From positions 6,439,001 through 6,503,000 of the forward strand of contig NC_037641.1 in the NCBI RefSeq assembly GCF_003254395.2: 64,000 bases of DNA, given 5' to 3'. This DNA is from Apis mellifera (lineage: Eukaryota; Arthropoda; Insecta; Hymenoptera; Apidae). Of the stretch, positions 24,701 through 36,000 are shown piece after piece. Within the stretch, counting starts at the first letter, position 1. Each line of letters opens with the position of its first letter. The notes beneath the pieces were generated by a model. The model was given only the letters and a program-made list of their open reading frames with translations. It had not been told where the DNA came from and made no database searches. The position numbers were made by a program, and so were the translations under genes.

Positions 24701-27651
24701 CATCTACGGCAAAGGTAAAAAAAAATAATCGTTATTATCGTAATAATTATTTTAAACTGAAATAAATCTAAAACCTTCGCCTCGAAACGATTCCTGCATT
24801 ATTTAACTCCAAGATCAAATCTCATTTTCCAATGCCGAACTGACACACTTTCTTGCATGTTCTCAACGCGAATATTATTCCTCCTTATTAGCCAATAAGC
24901 TATTCTTTAATTCTGATTGCTTTGATTCGCAATTTATCGATCGTCACTGTGCATCAATCATCGATAAACAATTCAAATAACGAGCGATCGTGACACTCGA
25001 TACAGGCTAAGGTGTTTTACGAGTAATATTTGCAGATAGACTTCTTGGAAATGATACAATACTCTTTTAAAATGGCTAATATCGACATAAATTCATCCGA
25101 ACCTATTATAGTGTACAATCCAATATTTCTTCACAAGCTGGCCAGTTTACTTGGAAAGACATCTCGACGTGTGTTGGGTAATTACAAAAATCGTGCACGA
25201 TATTTTAATTTATGCTTGCTGCTGTTGCATTTTTCATAATCTCACAGTTGATTAAAAATTTCGAGATTTTCTTTAAAAAGCTATTCGTATATTGTTTATT
25301 GTTTCTAGTGAACTATATCCAATGGAACATGATCGACAAATTTTTGTTGTACACTACGCAGGAGATGAGGGATATAAAGTTCGAGATGTCATTGTCGTCG
25401 TATAACGTGTCCAATTTTATTCCACGGTATCTTTTTTTTTTTTTTTTTTACATATTCATGATATCGTATAGAGAAATAATTTTGAAAATCACAAGAGATT
25501 TCAAATTTTTGTTATTATTCTTTAAATCGTGAACATTTAAAAACGTGACTAGATGTTTGGAAACGAATGATTTTGATTTTGATTCTTAACTTTTAGATGG
25601 GAAATTTGTGCTAACAATATTAGGATGAAGAATGCGGTTTCTTACATGTTCGTTAAGGAATACATCTCGGATAACGTTATTCACGAGGTAATATTTGTTT
25701 GAGATTTGTTTTAAAAAACGAAAGAAAAAAAGAATTTCTATTTTATATATCATGGATTTAAGGCGACGAAAATGGTTGAAGGGATGAAAGAGGAATTAAG
25801 ACGTCGCATAGGTAGGACACATTGGCTATCAAATTCCATAAAAGAGAAGCTGATGGAAAAGTTGGATAATCTACAAACGCAGATTGGATATCCAGATTGG
25901 TATAAGGACAATGCTGCTGTTATTCGATATTACGATGGAGTATTCATCTTAACGCAATTATATAATCAGAAAATGCACGATATATGTTTATATAAACCTG
26001 AGATTTTATTATTTGCAGCTTCAAATAGGAACGGATTATTTTCAAAATATTTTAAATTGTGAAAGGAACGAGTTGTTAAAAAGTCTGACAGAATTCAGGC
26101 AGAATGTTATGAAAGATAAGTGAGTATTTCTTCAGAGAGGAAAATAATTTAATCGATTAAATATTTAATTTACATTTGATTTTATTATATTCTTCAGATG
26201 GTTAGATTTCCCTATAACAGTTAATGCGTTTTATGCTCAAATAATCAATTCAATAAGTGAGTACTACTAAAAAAAGATAAAATTTGTATATTGTATATTC
26301 GTGTTATGTCACGATATTACTAAAAGAAATTAATTTTTATTCAAGAATTAAAATTCTTCTCATTAAAGTTTATCATCATTCCAGTCATACCAGCAGCCGA
26401 GTTGCAAGATCCTTATTTCACGCATATTTTACCAGAGTAAGCTTCTTTATTTCTTATCTAAATTCATCGTTTCGCCTCTTAGTATTATAAAATTTATTAA
26501 CAAAATACAAATTACCAGCGCTATTAATTATGGAACGATCGGATTTGTAATTGGACATGAATTATCTCATAGTTTCGACAACGAAGGTAATTCTATAAAA
26601 TGATTTTATTGTTCGATAGAGATAAATTTAAAAAATTTCTGTAACCTTGAGATTTGTTTTATTCAGGAATACGATTCGATAAAGAGGGTTACAAAATTCC
26701 GTGGAATTCCAAAAATATATCAGAAGAATTCGAGCAACAATCGATGTGTTTTGTCGATCAGTATAACAATTACGTACTTGATGTCATAGACGAAAATGGA
26801 GAACCCTTCAAGGTGAGGATCTTTCACTTGACACTTGATGCAAAGTTTCGCATAGTTTCTTTACGATTTTTTAATCGATTAAAAAGAGATATTGATTATT
26901 ATCTCTTCACTTGAGAATTACTTTGTTAATATTACGTAACCAAGTTACGTAATTGACAAGAATTTGGAAGATTCTAATTGATTTTTTACAACGGAAAATA
27001 GTTAAAAATACTAAAAAATACACATATATCAAATATTCAAAAAAGAAGTACTAATAAGTACTATTTACATTCAGCTGAATGGATATCTAACAGAAGATGA
27101 AAATATGGCTGATTCAATTGGTATACAAATTGCTTATTCAACGTACAAGAAAATAGCGAAACAAAAACCACAAACCAAGTTACCAGGTTTAGAAAATATT
27201 ACCAACGACGAACTTTTCTTTTTATCCTTTGCGAATGTAAGTTATTTGATGAAATATTGGAATTGTAATTTAGAAATATCTACGATATAAAGAAGATTTC
27301 TTTTTTCTTTTTTTTTTTTTTATTATTTGGAATATTAAAAGTCAAATTTCAATCTAAAAATCTAGATTAGAAATAATTATTTATCGTGTCTCCATTATTG
27401 AGTGTTAATTACGTCTCAACAAATATAAAATTTAAATGTTTCTCGACTTAATTAACACAATTCCATTTTAGTCTTGGTGCTCCTCGACGAGGCCGGAATA
27501 CGAGACAGATATGGTGAACAAAGACGAGCACAGTCCTGCAAAGTATCGGATTATAGGTTCCCTTTCCAATATGGACGCGTTTTCCAAAACTTTTAAATGC
27601 TCGCGAAACAGTGCAATGAATCGACGACACAAGTGTACGTTCTGGAATTAA
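21727..27651 (+). CDS. Neprilysin-like secreted M13 zinc metallopeptidase
   Basis: M13 peptidases cleave short peptides outside the cell. Eighteen exons join in consistent phase to give 754 residues: 21727–21746, 22208–22377, 23159–23320, 23454–23537, 24003–24214, 24316–24522, 24601–24714, 25036–25177, 25309–25426, 25597–25687, 25763–25939, 26019–26119, 26198–26256, 26385–26436, 26519–26586, 26667–26812, 27075–27236, 27472–27651. Residues 1 to about 20 form a signal peptide. The N-terminal domain has VDPCENFYQYACGSW. NAFY (542–545) binds substrate, HELSH (583–587) and E650 of ENMAD bind zinc, and H715 (DEHSP) and R721 complete the active site. The C-terminus ends CTFWN, close to the usual C-x-W. 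Cysteine spacing is normal, so the enzyme looks active and secreted rather than membrane-bound. Introns over 300 bp hold no other gene. The paralogue cannot be named from sequence alone. Confidence 0.92.
22208..22377 (+). CDS. Neprilysin-like exon 2
   Basis: The acceptor follows a long (CT)n tract ending TTTACAG and the donor is ATCG|GTACGT. The exon encodes the rest of the signal peptide, a charged linker, and ICETKYCYQI, which corresponds to the C-x4-C opening of M13 ectodomains. Confidence 0.82.
22455..22480. repeat. 26-bp perfect palindrome in neprilysin-like intron 2
   Basis: The arms AGAACACAGCC and GGCTGTGTTCT flank a central TGCA. The whole 26 bp is its own reverse complement. It lies about 75 bp after the exon 2 donor. 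Confidence 0.95.
23159..23320 (+). CDS. Neprilysin-like exon 3 (VDPCENFYQYACGSW)
   Basis: The exon starts after TATCCCAG and carries the hallmark N-terminal M13 motif followed by HNPIPDNKVEW. The 3' end is best placed at AGAG|GCAAGA, a GC donor giving NNRIREILSEGD across the junction. A GT donor nine bases upstream (ACC|GTATCA) would also keep frame, giving NNQILSEGD. Confidence 0.8.
23454..23537 (+). CDS. Neprilysin-like exon 4
   Basis: The exon encodes the ILSEGDKSTDILPVKMAKK segment and FYRSCMDV, matching the AKKFYxSCMD helix of the family. The donor GTAG|GTAGGA keeps phase 1 into DAIEKRGIKPIQ. Confidence 0.82.
   Translation, partial: KSFRKATNRPISCRLKWPRNFIVPAWT
24003..24522 (+). CDS. 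Neprilysin-like exons 5–6
   Basis: The exons are 24003–24214 and 24316–24522. They encode AIEKRGIKPIQEILDRTGGWPVAM, typical of the M13 N-domain, and then a helical stretch with IDQATEYPLSRKRLF and YEMFLYDDDQ. Both internal junctions are phase 0. Confidence 0.85.
24601..25426 (+). CDS. Neprilysin-like exons 7–9
   Basis: The exons are 24601–24714, 25036–25177 and 25309–25426. They cover the middle of the N-domain, including IDFLEMIQYSF, IVYNPIFLHKLASLL (the xVxxPxYL region) and VNYIQWNMIDKFL. Phases run 0, 1, 2 and match at every junction. Confidence 0.85.
25597..26119 (+). CDS. Neprilysin-like exons 10–12
   Basis: The exons are 25597–25687, 25763–25939 and 26019–26119. They encode RWEICANNIRMKNAVSYMFV (a conserved W-x2-C helix), MVEGMKEELRRRIGRTHWLS with LDNLQTQIGYPDW, and the segment leading to the NAFY loop. 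Confidence 0.86.
26198..26586 (+). CDS. Neprilysin-like exons 13–15 (NAFY and HELSH)
   Basis: The exons are 26198–26256, 26385–26436 and 26519–26586. They encode FPITVNAFYAQ, the substrate-binding loop; IIPAAELQDPYF; and NYGTIGFVIGHELSHSFDNEG, with the two zinc-binding His (583, 587) and catalytic Glu584. Family consensus here is HEITHGFDDxG, so the third and fourth residues differ but no catalytic residue is lost. Confidence 0.9.
26667..27236 (+). CDS. Neprilysin-like exons 16–17 (ENMAD)
   Basis: The exons are 26667–26812 and 27075–27236. The second contains LTEDENMADSIG, whose Glu650 is the third zinc ligand and Asp654 its partner. The consensus GENIADNGG is altered in flanking positions (D for the leading G, SI for NG). 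FFLSFANSWC at the end spans into the last exon. Confidence 0.88.
27472..27651 (+). CDS. Neprilysin-like exon 18 (last)
   Basis: The exon encodes SWCSSTRPEYE, the DEHSPAKYR motif with the transition-state His715 and Arg721, the conserved GSLSNMDAFSKTFKC and the terminal CTFWN. The TAA at 27649–27651 overlaps an AATAAA; another AATAAA lies near 27924 and is the more likely polyadenylation signal. Confidence 0.9.
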   Translation, partial: SWCSSTRPEYETDMVNKDEHSPAKYRIIGSLSNMDAFSKTFKCSRNSAMNRRHKCTFWN

Positions 27652-28300
27652 TAAAACTATACACAAAATTAATGAAATTAACGAACGAAGTTTCGACGGA
27701 AAGGAATTAACACGACGATGTTTAGCAAATTTTATTACGCAAAGATAAGTTTTATCTTTTTTTATAGTTTTTTTTAAGCGATAAAATGAACGTAGCAGTA
27801 ATTAAAGCACATTTTTTTAAACTCTGTCTTCTCTGAAACGTTAAGTTTTTAGTTTAGTAGTTTTCTTAATTTTATTTATAATTATAAATTATAAATTTTA
27901 ATTGTAAATATTAAAGTAAAATATTAATAAAATTAAAAACGAGTATTTCCTCCTATTTATGCATCAATATGAAAATTAAAATTTTTCTAATTTTATTATT
28001 CAATTATTCGAAATATTTTCTTCTCTTATTCAATCGTCACATTATTTTTTTTAGCAATAATACTAATTTATTCAGGTGTGAAATGATTCTGAATCTCGTG
28101 TGTTTGAAATATTTCGACAGCGGTTTATTCAATTTCATACGGAAGGAAATCAAGTATTTTTAAAACAAAATACTCATACAAAACGTATAAAATCGGGGAC
28201 GAGGATTTGTACATCGATCTAATACATATAGACAATCGTACAATACAACGTAATCGTTAAGTACACAATAATTATACGTAACATTAACGCCTATCAACAT
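27652..28300. other. Short convergent intergenic region
   Basis: It lies between the neprilysin-like stop and the 3' end of the echinus gene. Plus-strand AATAAA near 27650 and 27924 and minus-strand AATAAA at 28319–28324 and 28124–28129 are candidate poly(A) signals, so the two 3' UTRs may nearly touch or overlap. Confidence 0.5.
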
Positions 28301-29247
28301 AAAATATAAATCTTCACGTTTATTTTTTTCTTTTTTTTTTTTTTCTTTTCTTTTCTTCAACAGAGATCATGTCCACGCTTCCGTTGTTTCTCACGATTTC
28401 TACATTTAAACGATAAAAGACTCTATTGTAGCATGGCTAGTATCACAATTCTGACAAAATTGTCCCTCGAACGAAGTAGAATTCGGATGCGGATTTTAAT
28501 ACATTTGTATGCGTGAAACGGAAACGCTTCCTTCGTAAAATTCTAAAAACTCGATTTTTACATCGATTTTATACAAAAAAAAAACTTAAGCACTACGTTG
28601 AAACGATCTATATACAACAAAAAACGTAATAAGTGATAAACTACAATACAAAAAAAATAAAATAAAATAAAATAAAAGATATTCGGTACGTTACAGTAAA
28701 ATACTAAAATACACAAAAACGAGAACGTAGCCGATTAACACTAAAGATTAAACTTTTTTCTACATGATCCATCTCTATAAATTACAAACATCTTCTAAGT
28801 AAGTACACAAGATCAATGGTACAACGAGTAAATCTATTCAATAGCTGCACGATGAAGGTCTTCGACGATACTACTACTAACTTAACTTTGTACACAAGCG
28901 AAGAATGTTTCATCACTCTTTCTAAAATTTTGTATAATGCTTAAATAACGATCTATAACATATATATATAAAACTTTGAAACAAGCAAAAAAAAAAGAGA
29001 GAAAAAAAACGAAACTTAACAAATATTTAAAGGAATATTTTTTCTACGTGTAATTATTGCTCGTTTTCATCCTATACATCGTTGTTCAACATACAAAAGA
29101 AAAAGAAAGAAAGAAAAGAAGCATAGACACTCCTATCCTACGCTATATTTATACTTCATCTATACACGTCCTACAAAAATCGTCTTCTATCTATCTAATC
29201 GATTCATCGATTCTCTATTTCGTTATATATAATTGATGACGAGAACA
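28300..29247 (-). other. ec: Probable echinus 3' UTR
   Basis: About 0.95 kb lies between the TGA at 29248–29250 and a minus-strand AATAAA (28319–28324). On the minus strand it is U-rich and contains TGTATATA (28609–28616), a match to the Pumilio element TGTANATA. No ORF with protein character is seen. Confidence 0.5.
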
Positions 29248-31529
29248 TCAATTTTTTGGCCGGAAACGGGACATGTAAAAGTCGCAGTCCGAACAATAAA
29301 TGGCGGGTTCGGTCACCTGCTTCTTCCGGCAGAGATGGCAAGGCGCCGTTCTGGCAATTCCTCCGACCGTGGTTGGTTTCTGCAAAGAAGACGCGGACGA
29401 TTGGGTGACGGTCGAGCTCCCCTTCGACGTAGGGGCGAAGTGCATCTGTTTGCTCTGCTTCGAGACCGGAGGATGCTGGTAAGTTGGATATTTCATGTTC
29501 GACTGGATTTGACCGTTCTGCAACGCGTTTGGATACGTCTGATTGGGCGCCAATATGTTCTGCTGGTCGACCTTTTGCGGCGATCTCTGATAATTATCGT
29601 GTCTTTGTTGGTAATTTTGCATATTCTGTTGTTGTTGTTGTTGTTGTTGTTGTTGATAAGAGGTTGGCGGATTGGGCGGTGGCTGATACTGCGGAAGCGG
29701 TTGGTTTATTCTACCGTGCTGAGGAACGGTAGTTTGGTAGGAATAACCTTGATAGGAACTGTGGCTGTATTGGTTCTGGTACGGATTCGGGGATTGAGTT
29801 GGCGGATACGCGAATTGCTGCTGCGAGTGTTGAACAGTTATAGGGCTAGCATTGTGATTCATGATTCTCTGGTTCACGTTCGGCTGTTGTTGTTGTTGTT
29901 GGGACATTTGTTTGTTCATCTGGTTGTGCTGTTGCTCGAGTTGGTAGTAAGTCTGATAGGTGCTCTTTTGGCATATTGATTTTTGTTGTTGCACGTTGTT
30001 CTGAGTATATTGAATTTGTGTGGGGTAAGGGCTGGCTGGTTTCTGGGTTTGGGACAGAGGAATGGCCTGATTCCTCGGATGAGACATCTGCGCTTGAGGA
30101 TACGTTGACTGGGATTGCAAATATGGCATGTATCCATTTTGAGAGTATCTTATCTGCTGTTGAAGCTGAGGGGAGTAGGACGTGGGTGGTTTGGAAACAT
30201 TTGGAAGCCCTGTGTAACTGTCTCTCACAACATCTTGTCCCTCGTTGCCGTAGGAACCGCACAATTTCTTGTCCGACAACGATCCAACAGATTCGTTGGA
30301 ATTTTGCCTTCCCAAAGGAGGTTTAACAGTTTCTGGGATAGGTATTGGGTTCACACTTCTTAATTGATCTTGATAAGGGGTCGCGGGAACACTGTCAGCC
30401 TCACTTTTCAACGGTAGAGTTTGCTGTTGAAATTTGGTAGGGGCGCAATTCTCTCGATTCATCTCCGCTTCTTGAAGACTTCTTATCTCTCGAAGAACTT
30501 GGGCAGTTTCCGGTTTGTTCATCGCCGAACGTAGAACTCTTTCGAGGATGGGATTGGGTATGTAAGAGTCTTTCTCGTCGTCCTCTGCAGTGGCCACCAG
30601 CACTACTTGATCGCAGAACGACACGCTCTTTTTCTTCCCTATTCGTCGTTTCACCTTCCTGGGCGCGATATCATCTTCGCTCGGAAGAATCGTCGTGTTC
30701 TGAATAGTATTCTGCATGGCGACCTCGCTGATGTCATCCTCGGGATAGTCGATAGGCAAACCATTCTCGTGCGGCAGTGTCAAAGACATGGACATGATGG
30801 CCTGGTTTAATCCACTTTGCTGCGTTTGCATGACATTACTCGGGGCTGTGGTCGAGATGAAACTGTTCTGACTCGAGCTCGACTCGAAACTCGAATTCAT
30901 GATCGACTGGTTCGATTCAGTTTTGGTAAAGTTGGCCAGATTTTCCGTAGAAAGCTTCATCGGCCTCGATTCCTCCTCGCGCTGCACATCCTGAGAAGCC
31001 TCCATCAACGAAGGGGAAACGCAATTCACATTTTGCTTCATCGAGATCTTCTGCTCGGGCTCCGTTTTCACCGGCTGCAGCTTAATCTGCTCGAATCTAG
31101 CCGCCATGTCTTTCACGGAGGAAACAACTCTTGGACAATCAGGTACGTCGCGACTAGTCTGATCATAATTTTGCCCAAGACTGTTCATCATAAGATCGCT
31201 CGTTCTTCGAGCGATCGTCGGCCCTTGTATGCTAGGAGCCGACGATCTACCCTTCGTTGCATCCTGCTCGAACGGGCCCTGTTTCTTCATCCTCCTCTCC
31301 GCCTGTTTAGCTTGCAACTCGCGCAGCCAGGTCACACCGGACGATTTCTCCTCCTCCTCCTGATCCTCGAGCCTCTTCTCCTCCCTGGACGGGTCACAGG
31401 TCATAATCTGATCCCTCTTCATCTGCAATTGAGACAACAGAGTGATAATATGCTGATTGTCCAATTCCTGTTGACGTTGTTGCTGCGTTGACACGGCCGC
31501 CTGTTGCTGCTGATACTGCTGCTGATACT

Positions 31530-31572
<43 letters not shown>

Positions 31573-33080
31573 ATACTGATGCTGGTACTGTTGCTGACTC
31601 TCCTGAATGTGATTAGTAGAGGTCTCGTCGATCGGAGGCGGGGGAGGTGGAAAGTCCTCGCTCGCTTGCCTCGAATGGGACACAGAGTGAATAGAGGGAT
31701 ACGGTGGGGGTGGAAAATCTTCGCTGGGTTGCCTCGAGTGAGAAACGTTCCCGCTCTCGGGGTAGGGAGGCAACGAGTCCAACTGATTCTGCTGTTTCAC
31801 AGGGCTCTGCTCGTTGTGCACATCCGCTCTGGTGACCACGAACGTGGGCTCGTACAGGATACCATTGGCGTACTGCACCACGTCATCCTGGATTCTCGGT
31901 TTGCTGTTGTAACTCGACGGACAGGACGGGGGTACATTCGCAGCGTTCTGCTCCATAGCGTAAGAGGGCAAAAAGGGAAGGGAATGAGACTCGGACGAGT
32001 AGTCGGTATAGTTGGACGTTCTGCTCGCCCCGCCACCCGAATTGGTCGCGTTCACGTGATTCCAATACGCCCCGTTCTGCTCTTGGGACGGATTCGACGG
32101 ATTACACTGACCGTCCGAGGCCGGGTAGATCGATTTCTCGGATTGCTGCTCGTTGTGCACTTCGCCCGAACACTTAGACTTGCTAAGCTGAGAAGTGGTC
32201 CTGAGCGGAGGAGGCGGTGGAACCTTCGCCACGTGTAACACTTTGCCAGCACTTCCGTGGAAGCTCTTCCTCATCAGACGACTTCTCTCCAGATTCGGAT
32301 TGCTCGTACTGCTCGGGCTACCGTTGTTGTTTCCCGTGAACTCGAGATGACCCTCTGACAGGTAACCGCTCAATGATTGGCACACCTCGTTCCCCTTCAA
32401 ACCGACACTGGAATCGTCCACCGACTGCTTTGGCAAGGTGTTGGAGGCTCCCTCCGCGCTAGCGTTCGTTTGTCCATCCTGCCCTTCGCGCAGATCCGGC
32501 ATGCTTCTGTTCTTCCTCTTGATCAATCCACCCATCAACAGTTTCCTGCGGATCTTGTGCTGCTTCTTGCCCTGTTTCTGCTGCTCCCCGCCCGTGCTAC
32601 TCGATTGAGAATTCCTCGCGTTGTTGGCAACGTTCGCGTCGATGACGTTCTCCTTCGACTTCTCCACTTTTGCTCCCTTGGGCGAGGGTGAGGATCGGGT
32701 AGGCGCGATGGAGAAGTCTTTCGAGACGTTCTTGTTCCTCTCCTCGCTGCGAGCCCGTTTCTTGTCCTTCTTGTCGTCGTCGCAACGCTTCGTACGGCTG
32801 AACAGGCCCGTCCTTTGCATCGGCCGGTCGTACAACATGTACTCCTCATCCTCGATCACGTTCACAGCCGTCGCCTTGCTGCGCAGAGTCTTCTTTTTTG
32901 GCAACGTGGCATAAATCTCGATGCTCTTCGTGGTAGGCTTGTCGCTAGTCGCGGTTGGAGCGTTCACCAAAAGTTCTCGACTGTTTTGCCTGGAATGGTT
33001 CCCTTTGTCTCTGGAACTCTGTCGAGAGTGTTGGCCTGATTTACTGTTCTCTCGAGAATGCCTGCCTTCCAGCGTGCCTT
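29248..33080 (-). CDS. ec: echinus last exon (1,276-codon low-complexity tail)
   Basis: One open exon starts after CTTGTAG and ends with TGA. It is dominated by Gln, Ser, Pro and Asn, with proline-rich PPPPPL and DFPPPPYPS motifs, a long polyQ tract, a conserved-looking island around KKKSVSFCDQVVLVATAEDDE, and a C-terminal CxxC…CxxC pair. Long open frames on the plus strand across this exon are shadows of its skewed codon use. Confidence 0.95.
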
Positions 33081-36000
33081 CTACAAGTATGTACACAATT
33101 ATATATTACACATATACAAAATTCCTTACTAATTATTCGTTCTATTAATTTTCCTTTTTTTTTTTCTTTAACAACCGACCTTCCTTTTCTCCATTGGCCG
33201 TTGCTTGCTCCTGCAACATCCTTCTGTGCAAACTCCTTGTTCTCATCACGCAAGTATTGTGCTTCATCCTCGCTATGGTGATGGTGTGAGGGTTGTTGTA
33301 AGGCGCGTCCATGGCAGCTCTAGCTTTGCTGCTGGCTGCGCTGCACAGAGCGACAGCTGTGCTGAGATCCCCTGCATCCTCGGCCGCTCGGGATTTGTCC
33401 AACAGCGCGTCCGTTTCCTTGCAGAGACGTTCGCAGTCGTCGCCTGAGGAAGCTTGGTAGCCTTCCGGGATCTGGGCAAGCTATCGGTTTAAGTAAATCG
33501 ATTTGAACTCTAAGTTCGATTAATTACAATTATCTATCTGCCACACAAACTCGACACAGCGAAATATATCGTCGTACCTGCAGATTATGCTTCAGACCCT
33601 GTTGGAGCGGAAGGCTGTCCGTGGAAGACAAGGAATACGAATCGTATCCGGCGTCGTAATGGCCGCTGCTGCTGCTCGAGAGTTCTCCAGATTTGCTGGT
33701 CGGGCTCTTCGGCACGCCCGAGTTCCTCTGCATTTTATTCACGATGTACAGATACGGGTTGTCCATCGTCGTGGAGGAACTCGAGGAGGCGCTGTTCCGA
33801 TCGCCCGACCAGTTCCCGGAATCCCGCCTCCTCGGCACGTTCAAGTGATCCGGAATACTGATGGCGTCCTGGGGTGTCGAGCCCGCGCTCAGGCTACGCG
33901 TCAGCTGCATTTGTTGCTTCTTCTGCTGCTGCATCACGTTCTCGACCGCGCGTCGACTGATGTACTTCGACTCCACCTCCCCGTCCACGGTATCAACTCC
34001 CTAGCAACAACAAAAGTAACAAATATTTTACTCGTTTTTATATAAAAAAGAAAATTTGTAGAATGTAATCAATGGATTGTTAAAGTTTATGAGAGTAACT
34101 TTAAAATTCAGAAACTGGAAAGGAAAAATTATTAAACTTTAATAAGAGTAACTTTAAAATTCAGAAACTCGAAAGGAAAAATTATTAAACTTTAATAAGA
34201 GTAACTTTAAAATTCAGAAACTCGAAAGGAAAAATTATTAAACTTTAATAAGAGTAACTTTAAAATTCAGAAACTCAAAAATTATTAAACTTTAATAAGA
34301 GTAACTTTAAAATTCAGAAACTCAAAAGGAAAAATTATTAAACTTTAATAAGAGTAACTCAGAAACTCAAAAATTATTAAACTTTAATAAGAGTAATTTT
34401 AAAATTCAGAAACTCAAAAATTATTAAACTTTAATAAGAGTAACTTTAAAATTCAGAAACTCGAAAGGAAAAATTATTAAACTTTAATAAGAGTAACTTT
34501 AAAATTCAGAAACTCGAAAGGAAAAATTATTAAACTTTAATAAGAGTAACTTTAAAATTCAGAAACTCGAAAGGAAAAATTATTAAACTTTAATAAGAGT
34601 AACTTTAAAATTCAGAAACTCAAAAATTATTAAACTTTAATAAGAATAACTTTAAAATTCGGAAACTCAAAAGGAAAAATTATTAAACTTTAATAAGAGT
34701 AACTTTAAAATTCAGAAACTCAAAAGGAAAAATTATTAAACTTTATGAGAATAACTTTAAAATTCAGAAACTCGAAAGGAAAAATTATTAAACTTTAATA
34801 AGAGTAACTCAGAAACTCAAAAATTACTAAACTTTAATAAGAGTAACTTTAAAATTCAGAAACTCGAAAGGAAAAATTATCAAACTTTAATAAGAGTAAC
34901 TTTAAAATTCAGAAACTCAAAAGGAAAAATTATATTATATTATTTATTTTAAAGGAATCGTGATTTTCGAATTAAAAATTTTCCTAACTATTTCTCTGAA
35001 CGCACGATTGTACTCGTTGATCGTGGAAACTCACCTGATTCCCAAATATATTATTCTGTATATCGGTCAGGTTCTGATAATCGCTGTAAATCCTACGCTG
35101 CGTGTAAGGGTGAGGGGGGCTGTCTGGATTGGGCGTGATGGCACGTCTGGCTGTGCTGTTGATGGATGGTTTTTCCGGGCTGGGGGTGATCGATCGTCGA
35201 ACATTATTCTTCGGGGGTGTCTTCAGCCCATTTCCGTTCGGGAAAGGAGTCACCGTTTTCGGGGCGTTTTCCGTGTTCACTGGAGTCCCACCGGGGGTTG
35301 CGTACAGCAGAAGCAGCGGTTGATATCTGCCCCTTCTGCATTTCTCCACCACTTGCTCCCAACGTGGACCAATCTCCTTCACGGTCGCGTCGTCAAAGTA
35401 GATCCATACCTGAAATCATACCAGAAAATGACAAATAAAATTCGAAAATTTAACGCGGAGTATCCAAGGTTATGAGTTAAGACAAAGTGGTACTTGAAGA
35501 ACAGTTTCGTACATGATATAAACGCTCGAAAGATTAATTTCCATGTAATTCGGCGTGATTTACTTATCGGGGATAATCGAAGGGTAAACGGTGTAATCTC
35601 TATGCAAACCTTGAGTTTAGTGTGGAAGAAGAAGGTGGAGTAGTGTTTCCCGTAATACGTAACGACTCCAACGAGATTATGCACGGTCGAGGCGCCCCAT
35701 CTAGAGTCCACCACACTGTGGAAAACATCGCTCAATCTGAGGGACGTTCCCACGGTAGCGAAAACGTCCATGATATGCTCCAACGAAGGCCGTTCGCTGT
35801 CCCATACGACTCCGACGGAAACGATTTCCGGTCGGTTCATCAGAGTCCGGCATATTTGTATTTTCGCGCCGCAAGAGCTCTGCGAATCAAAAAGGAAAAA
35901 GTTTTAACATTCAGTTATAATCATTTCTGAAGTAGTTATTTAATTTTTCAGATTATTCAAATTTATCTGTGAACGAATCGTCTCCTTATTCTCGAAGTTT

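Noticed and set aside
29233..32238. Long plus-strand ORFs (for example 29233–29979, 30817–31491, 31504–32238)
   Set aside because: They are shadows of the echinus last exon: the Gln/Ser codon bias on the minus strand suppresses stops and gives Leu-rich nonsense on the plus strand.
34075..34935. Regular repeat array considered as a CRISPR array
   Set aside because: Units are contiguous near-identical tandem copies without distinct spacers, in an insect intron.
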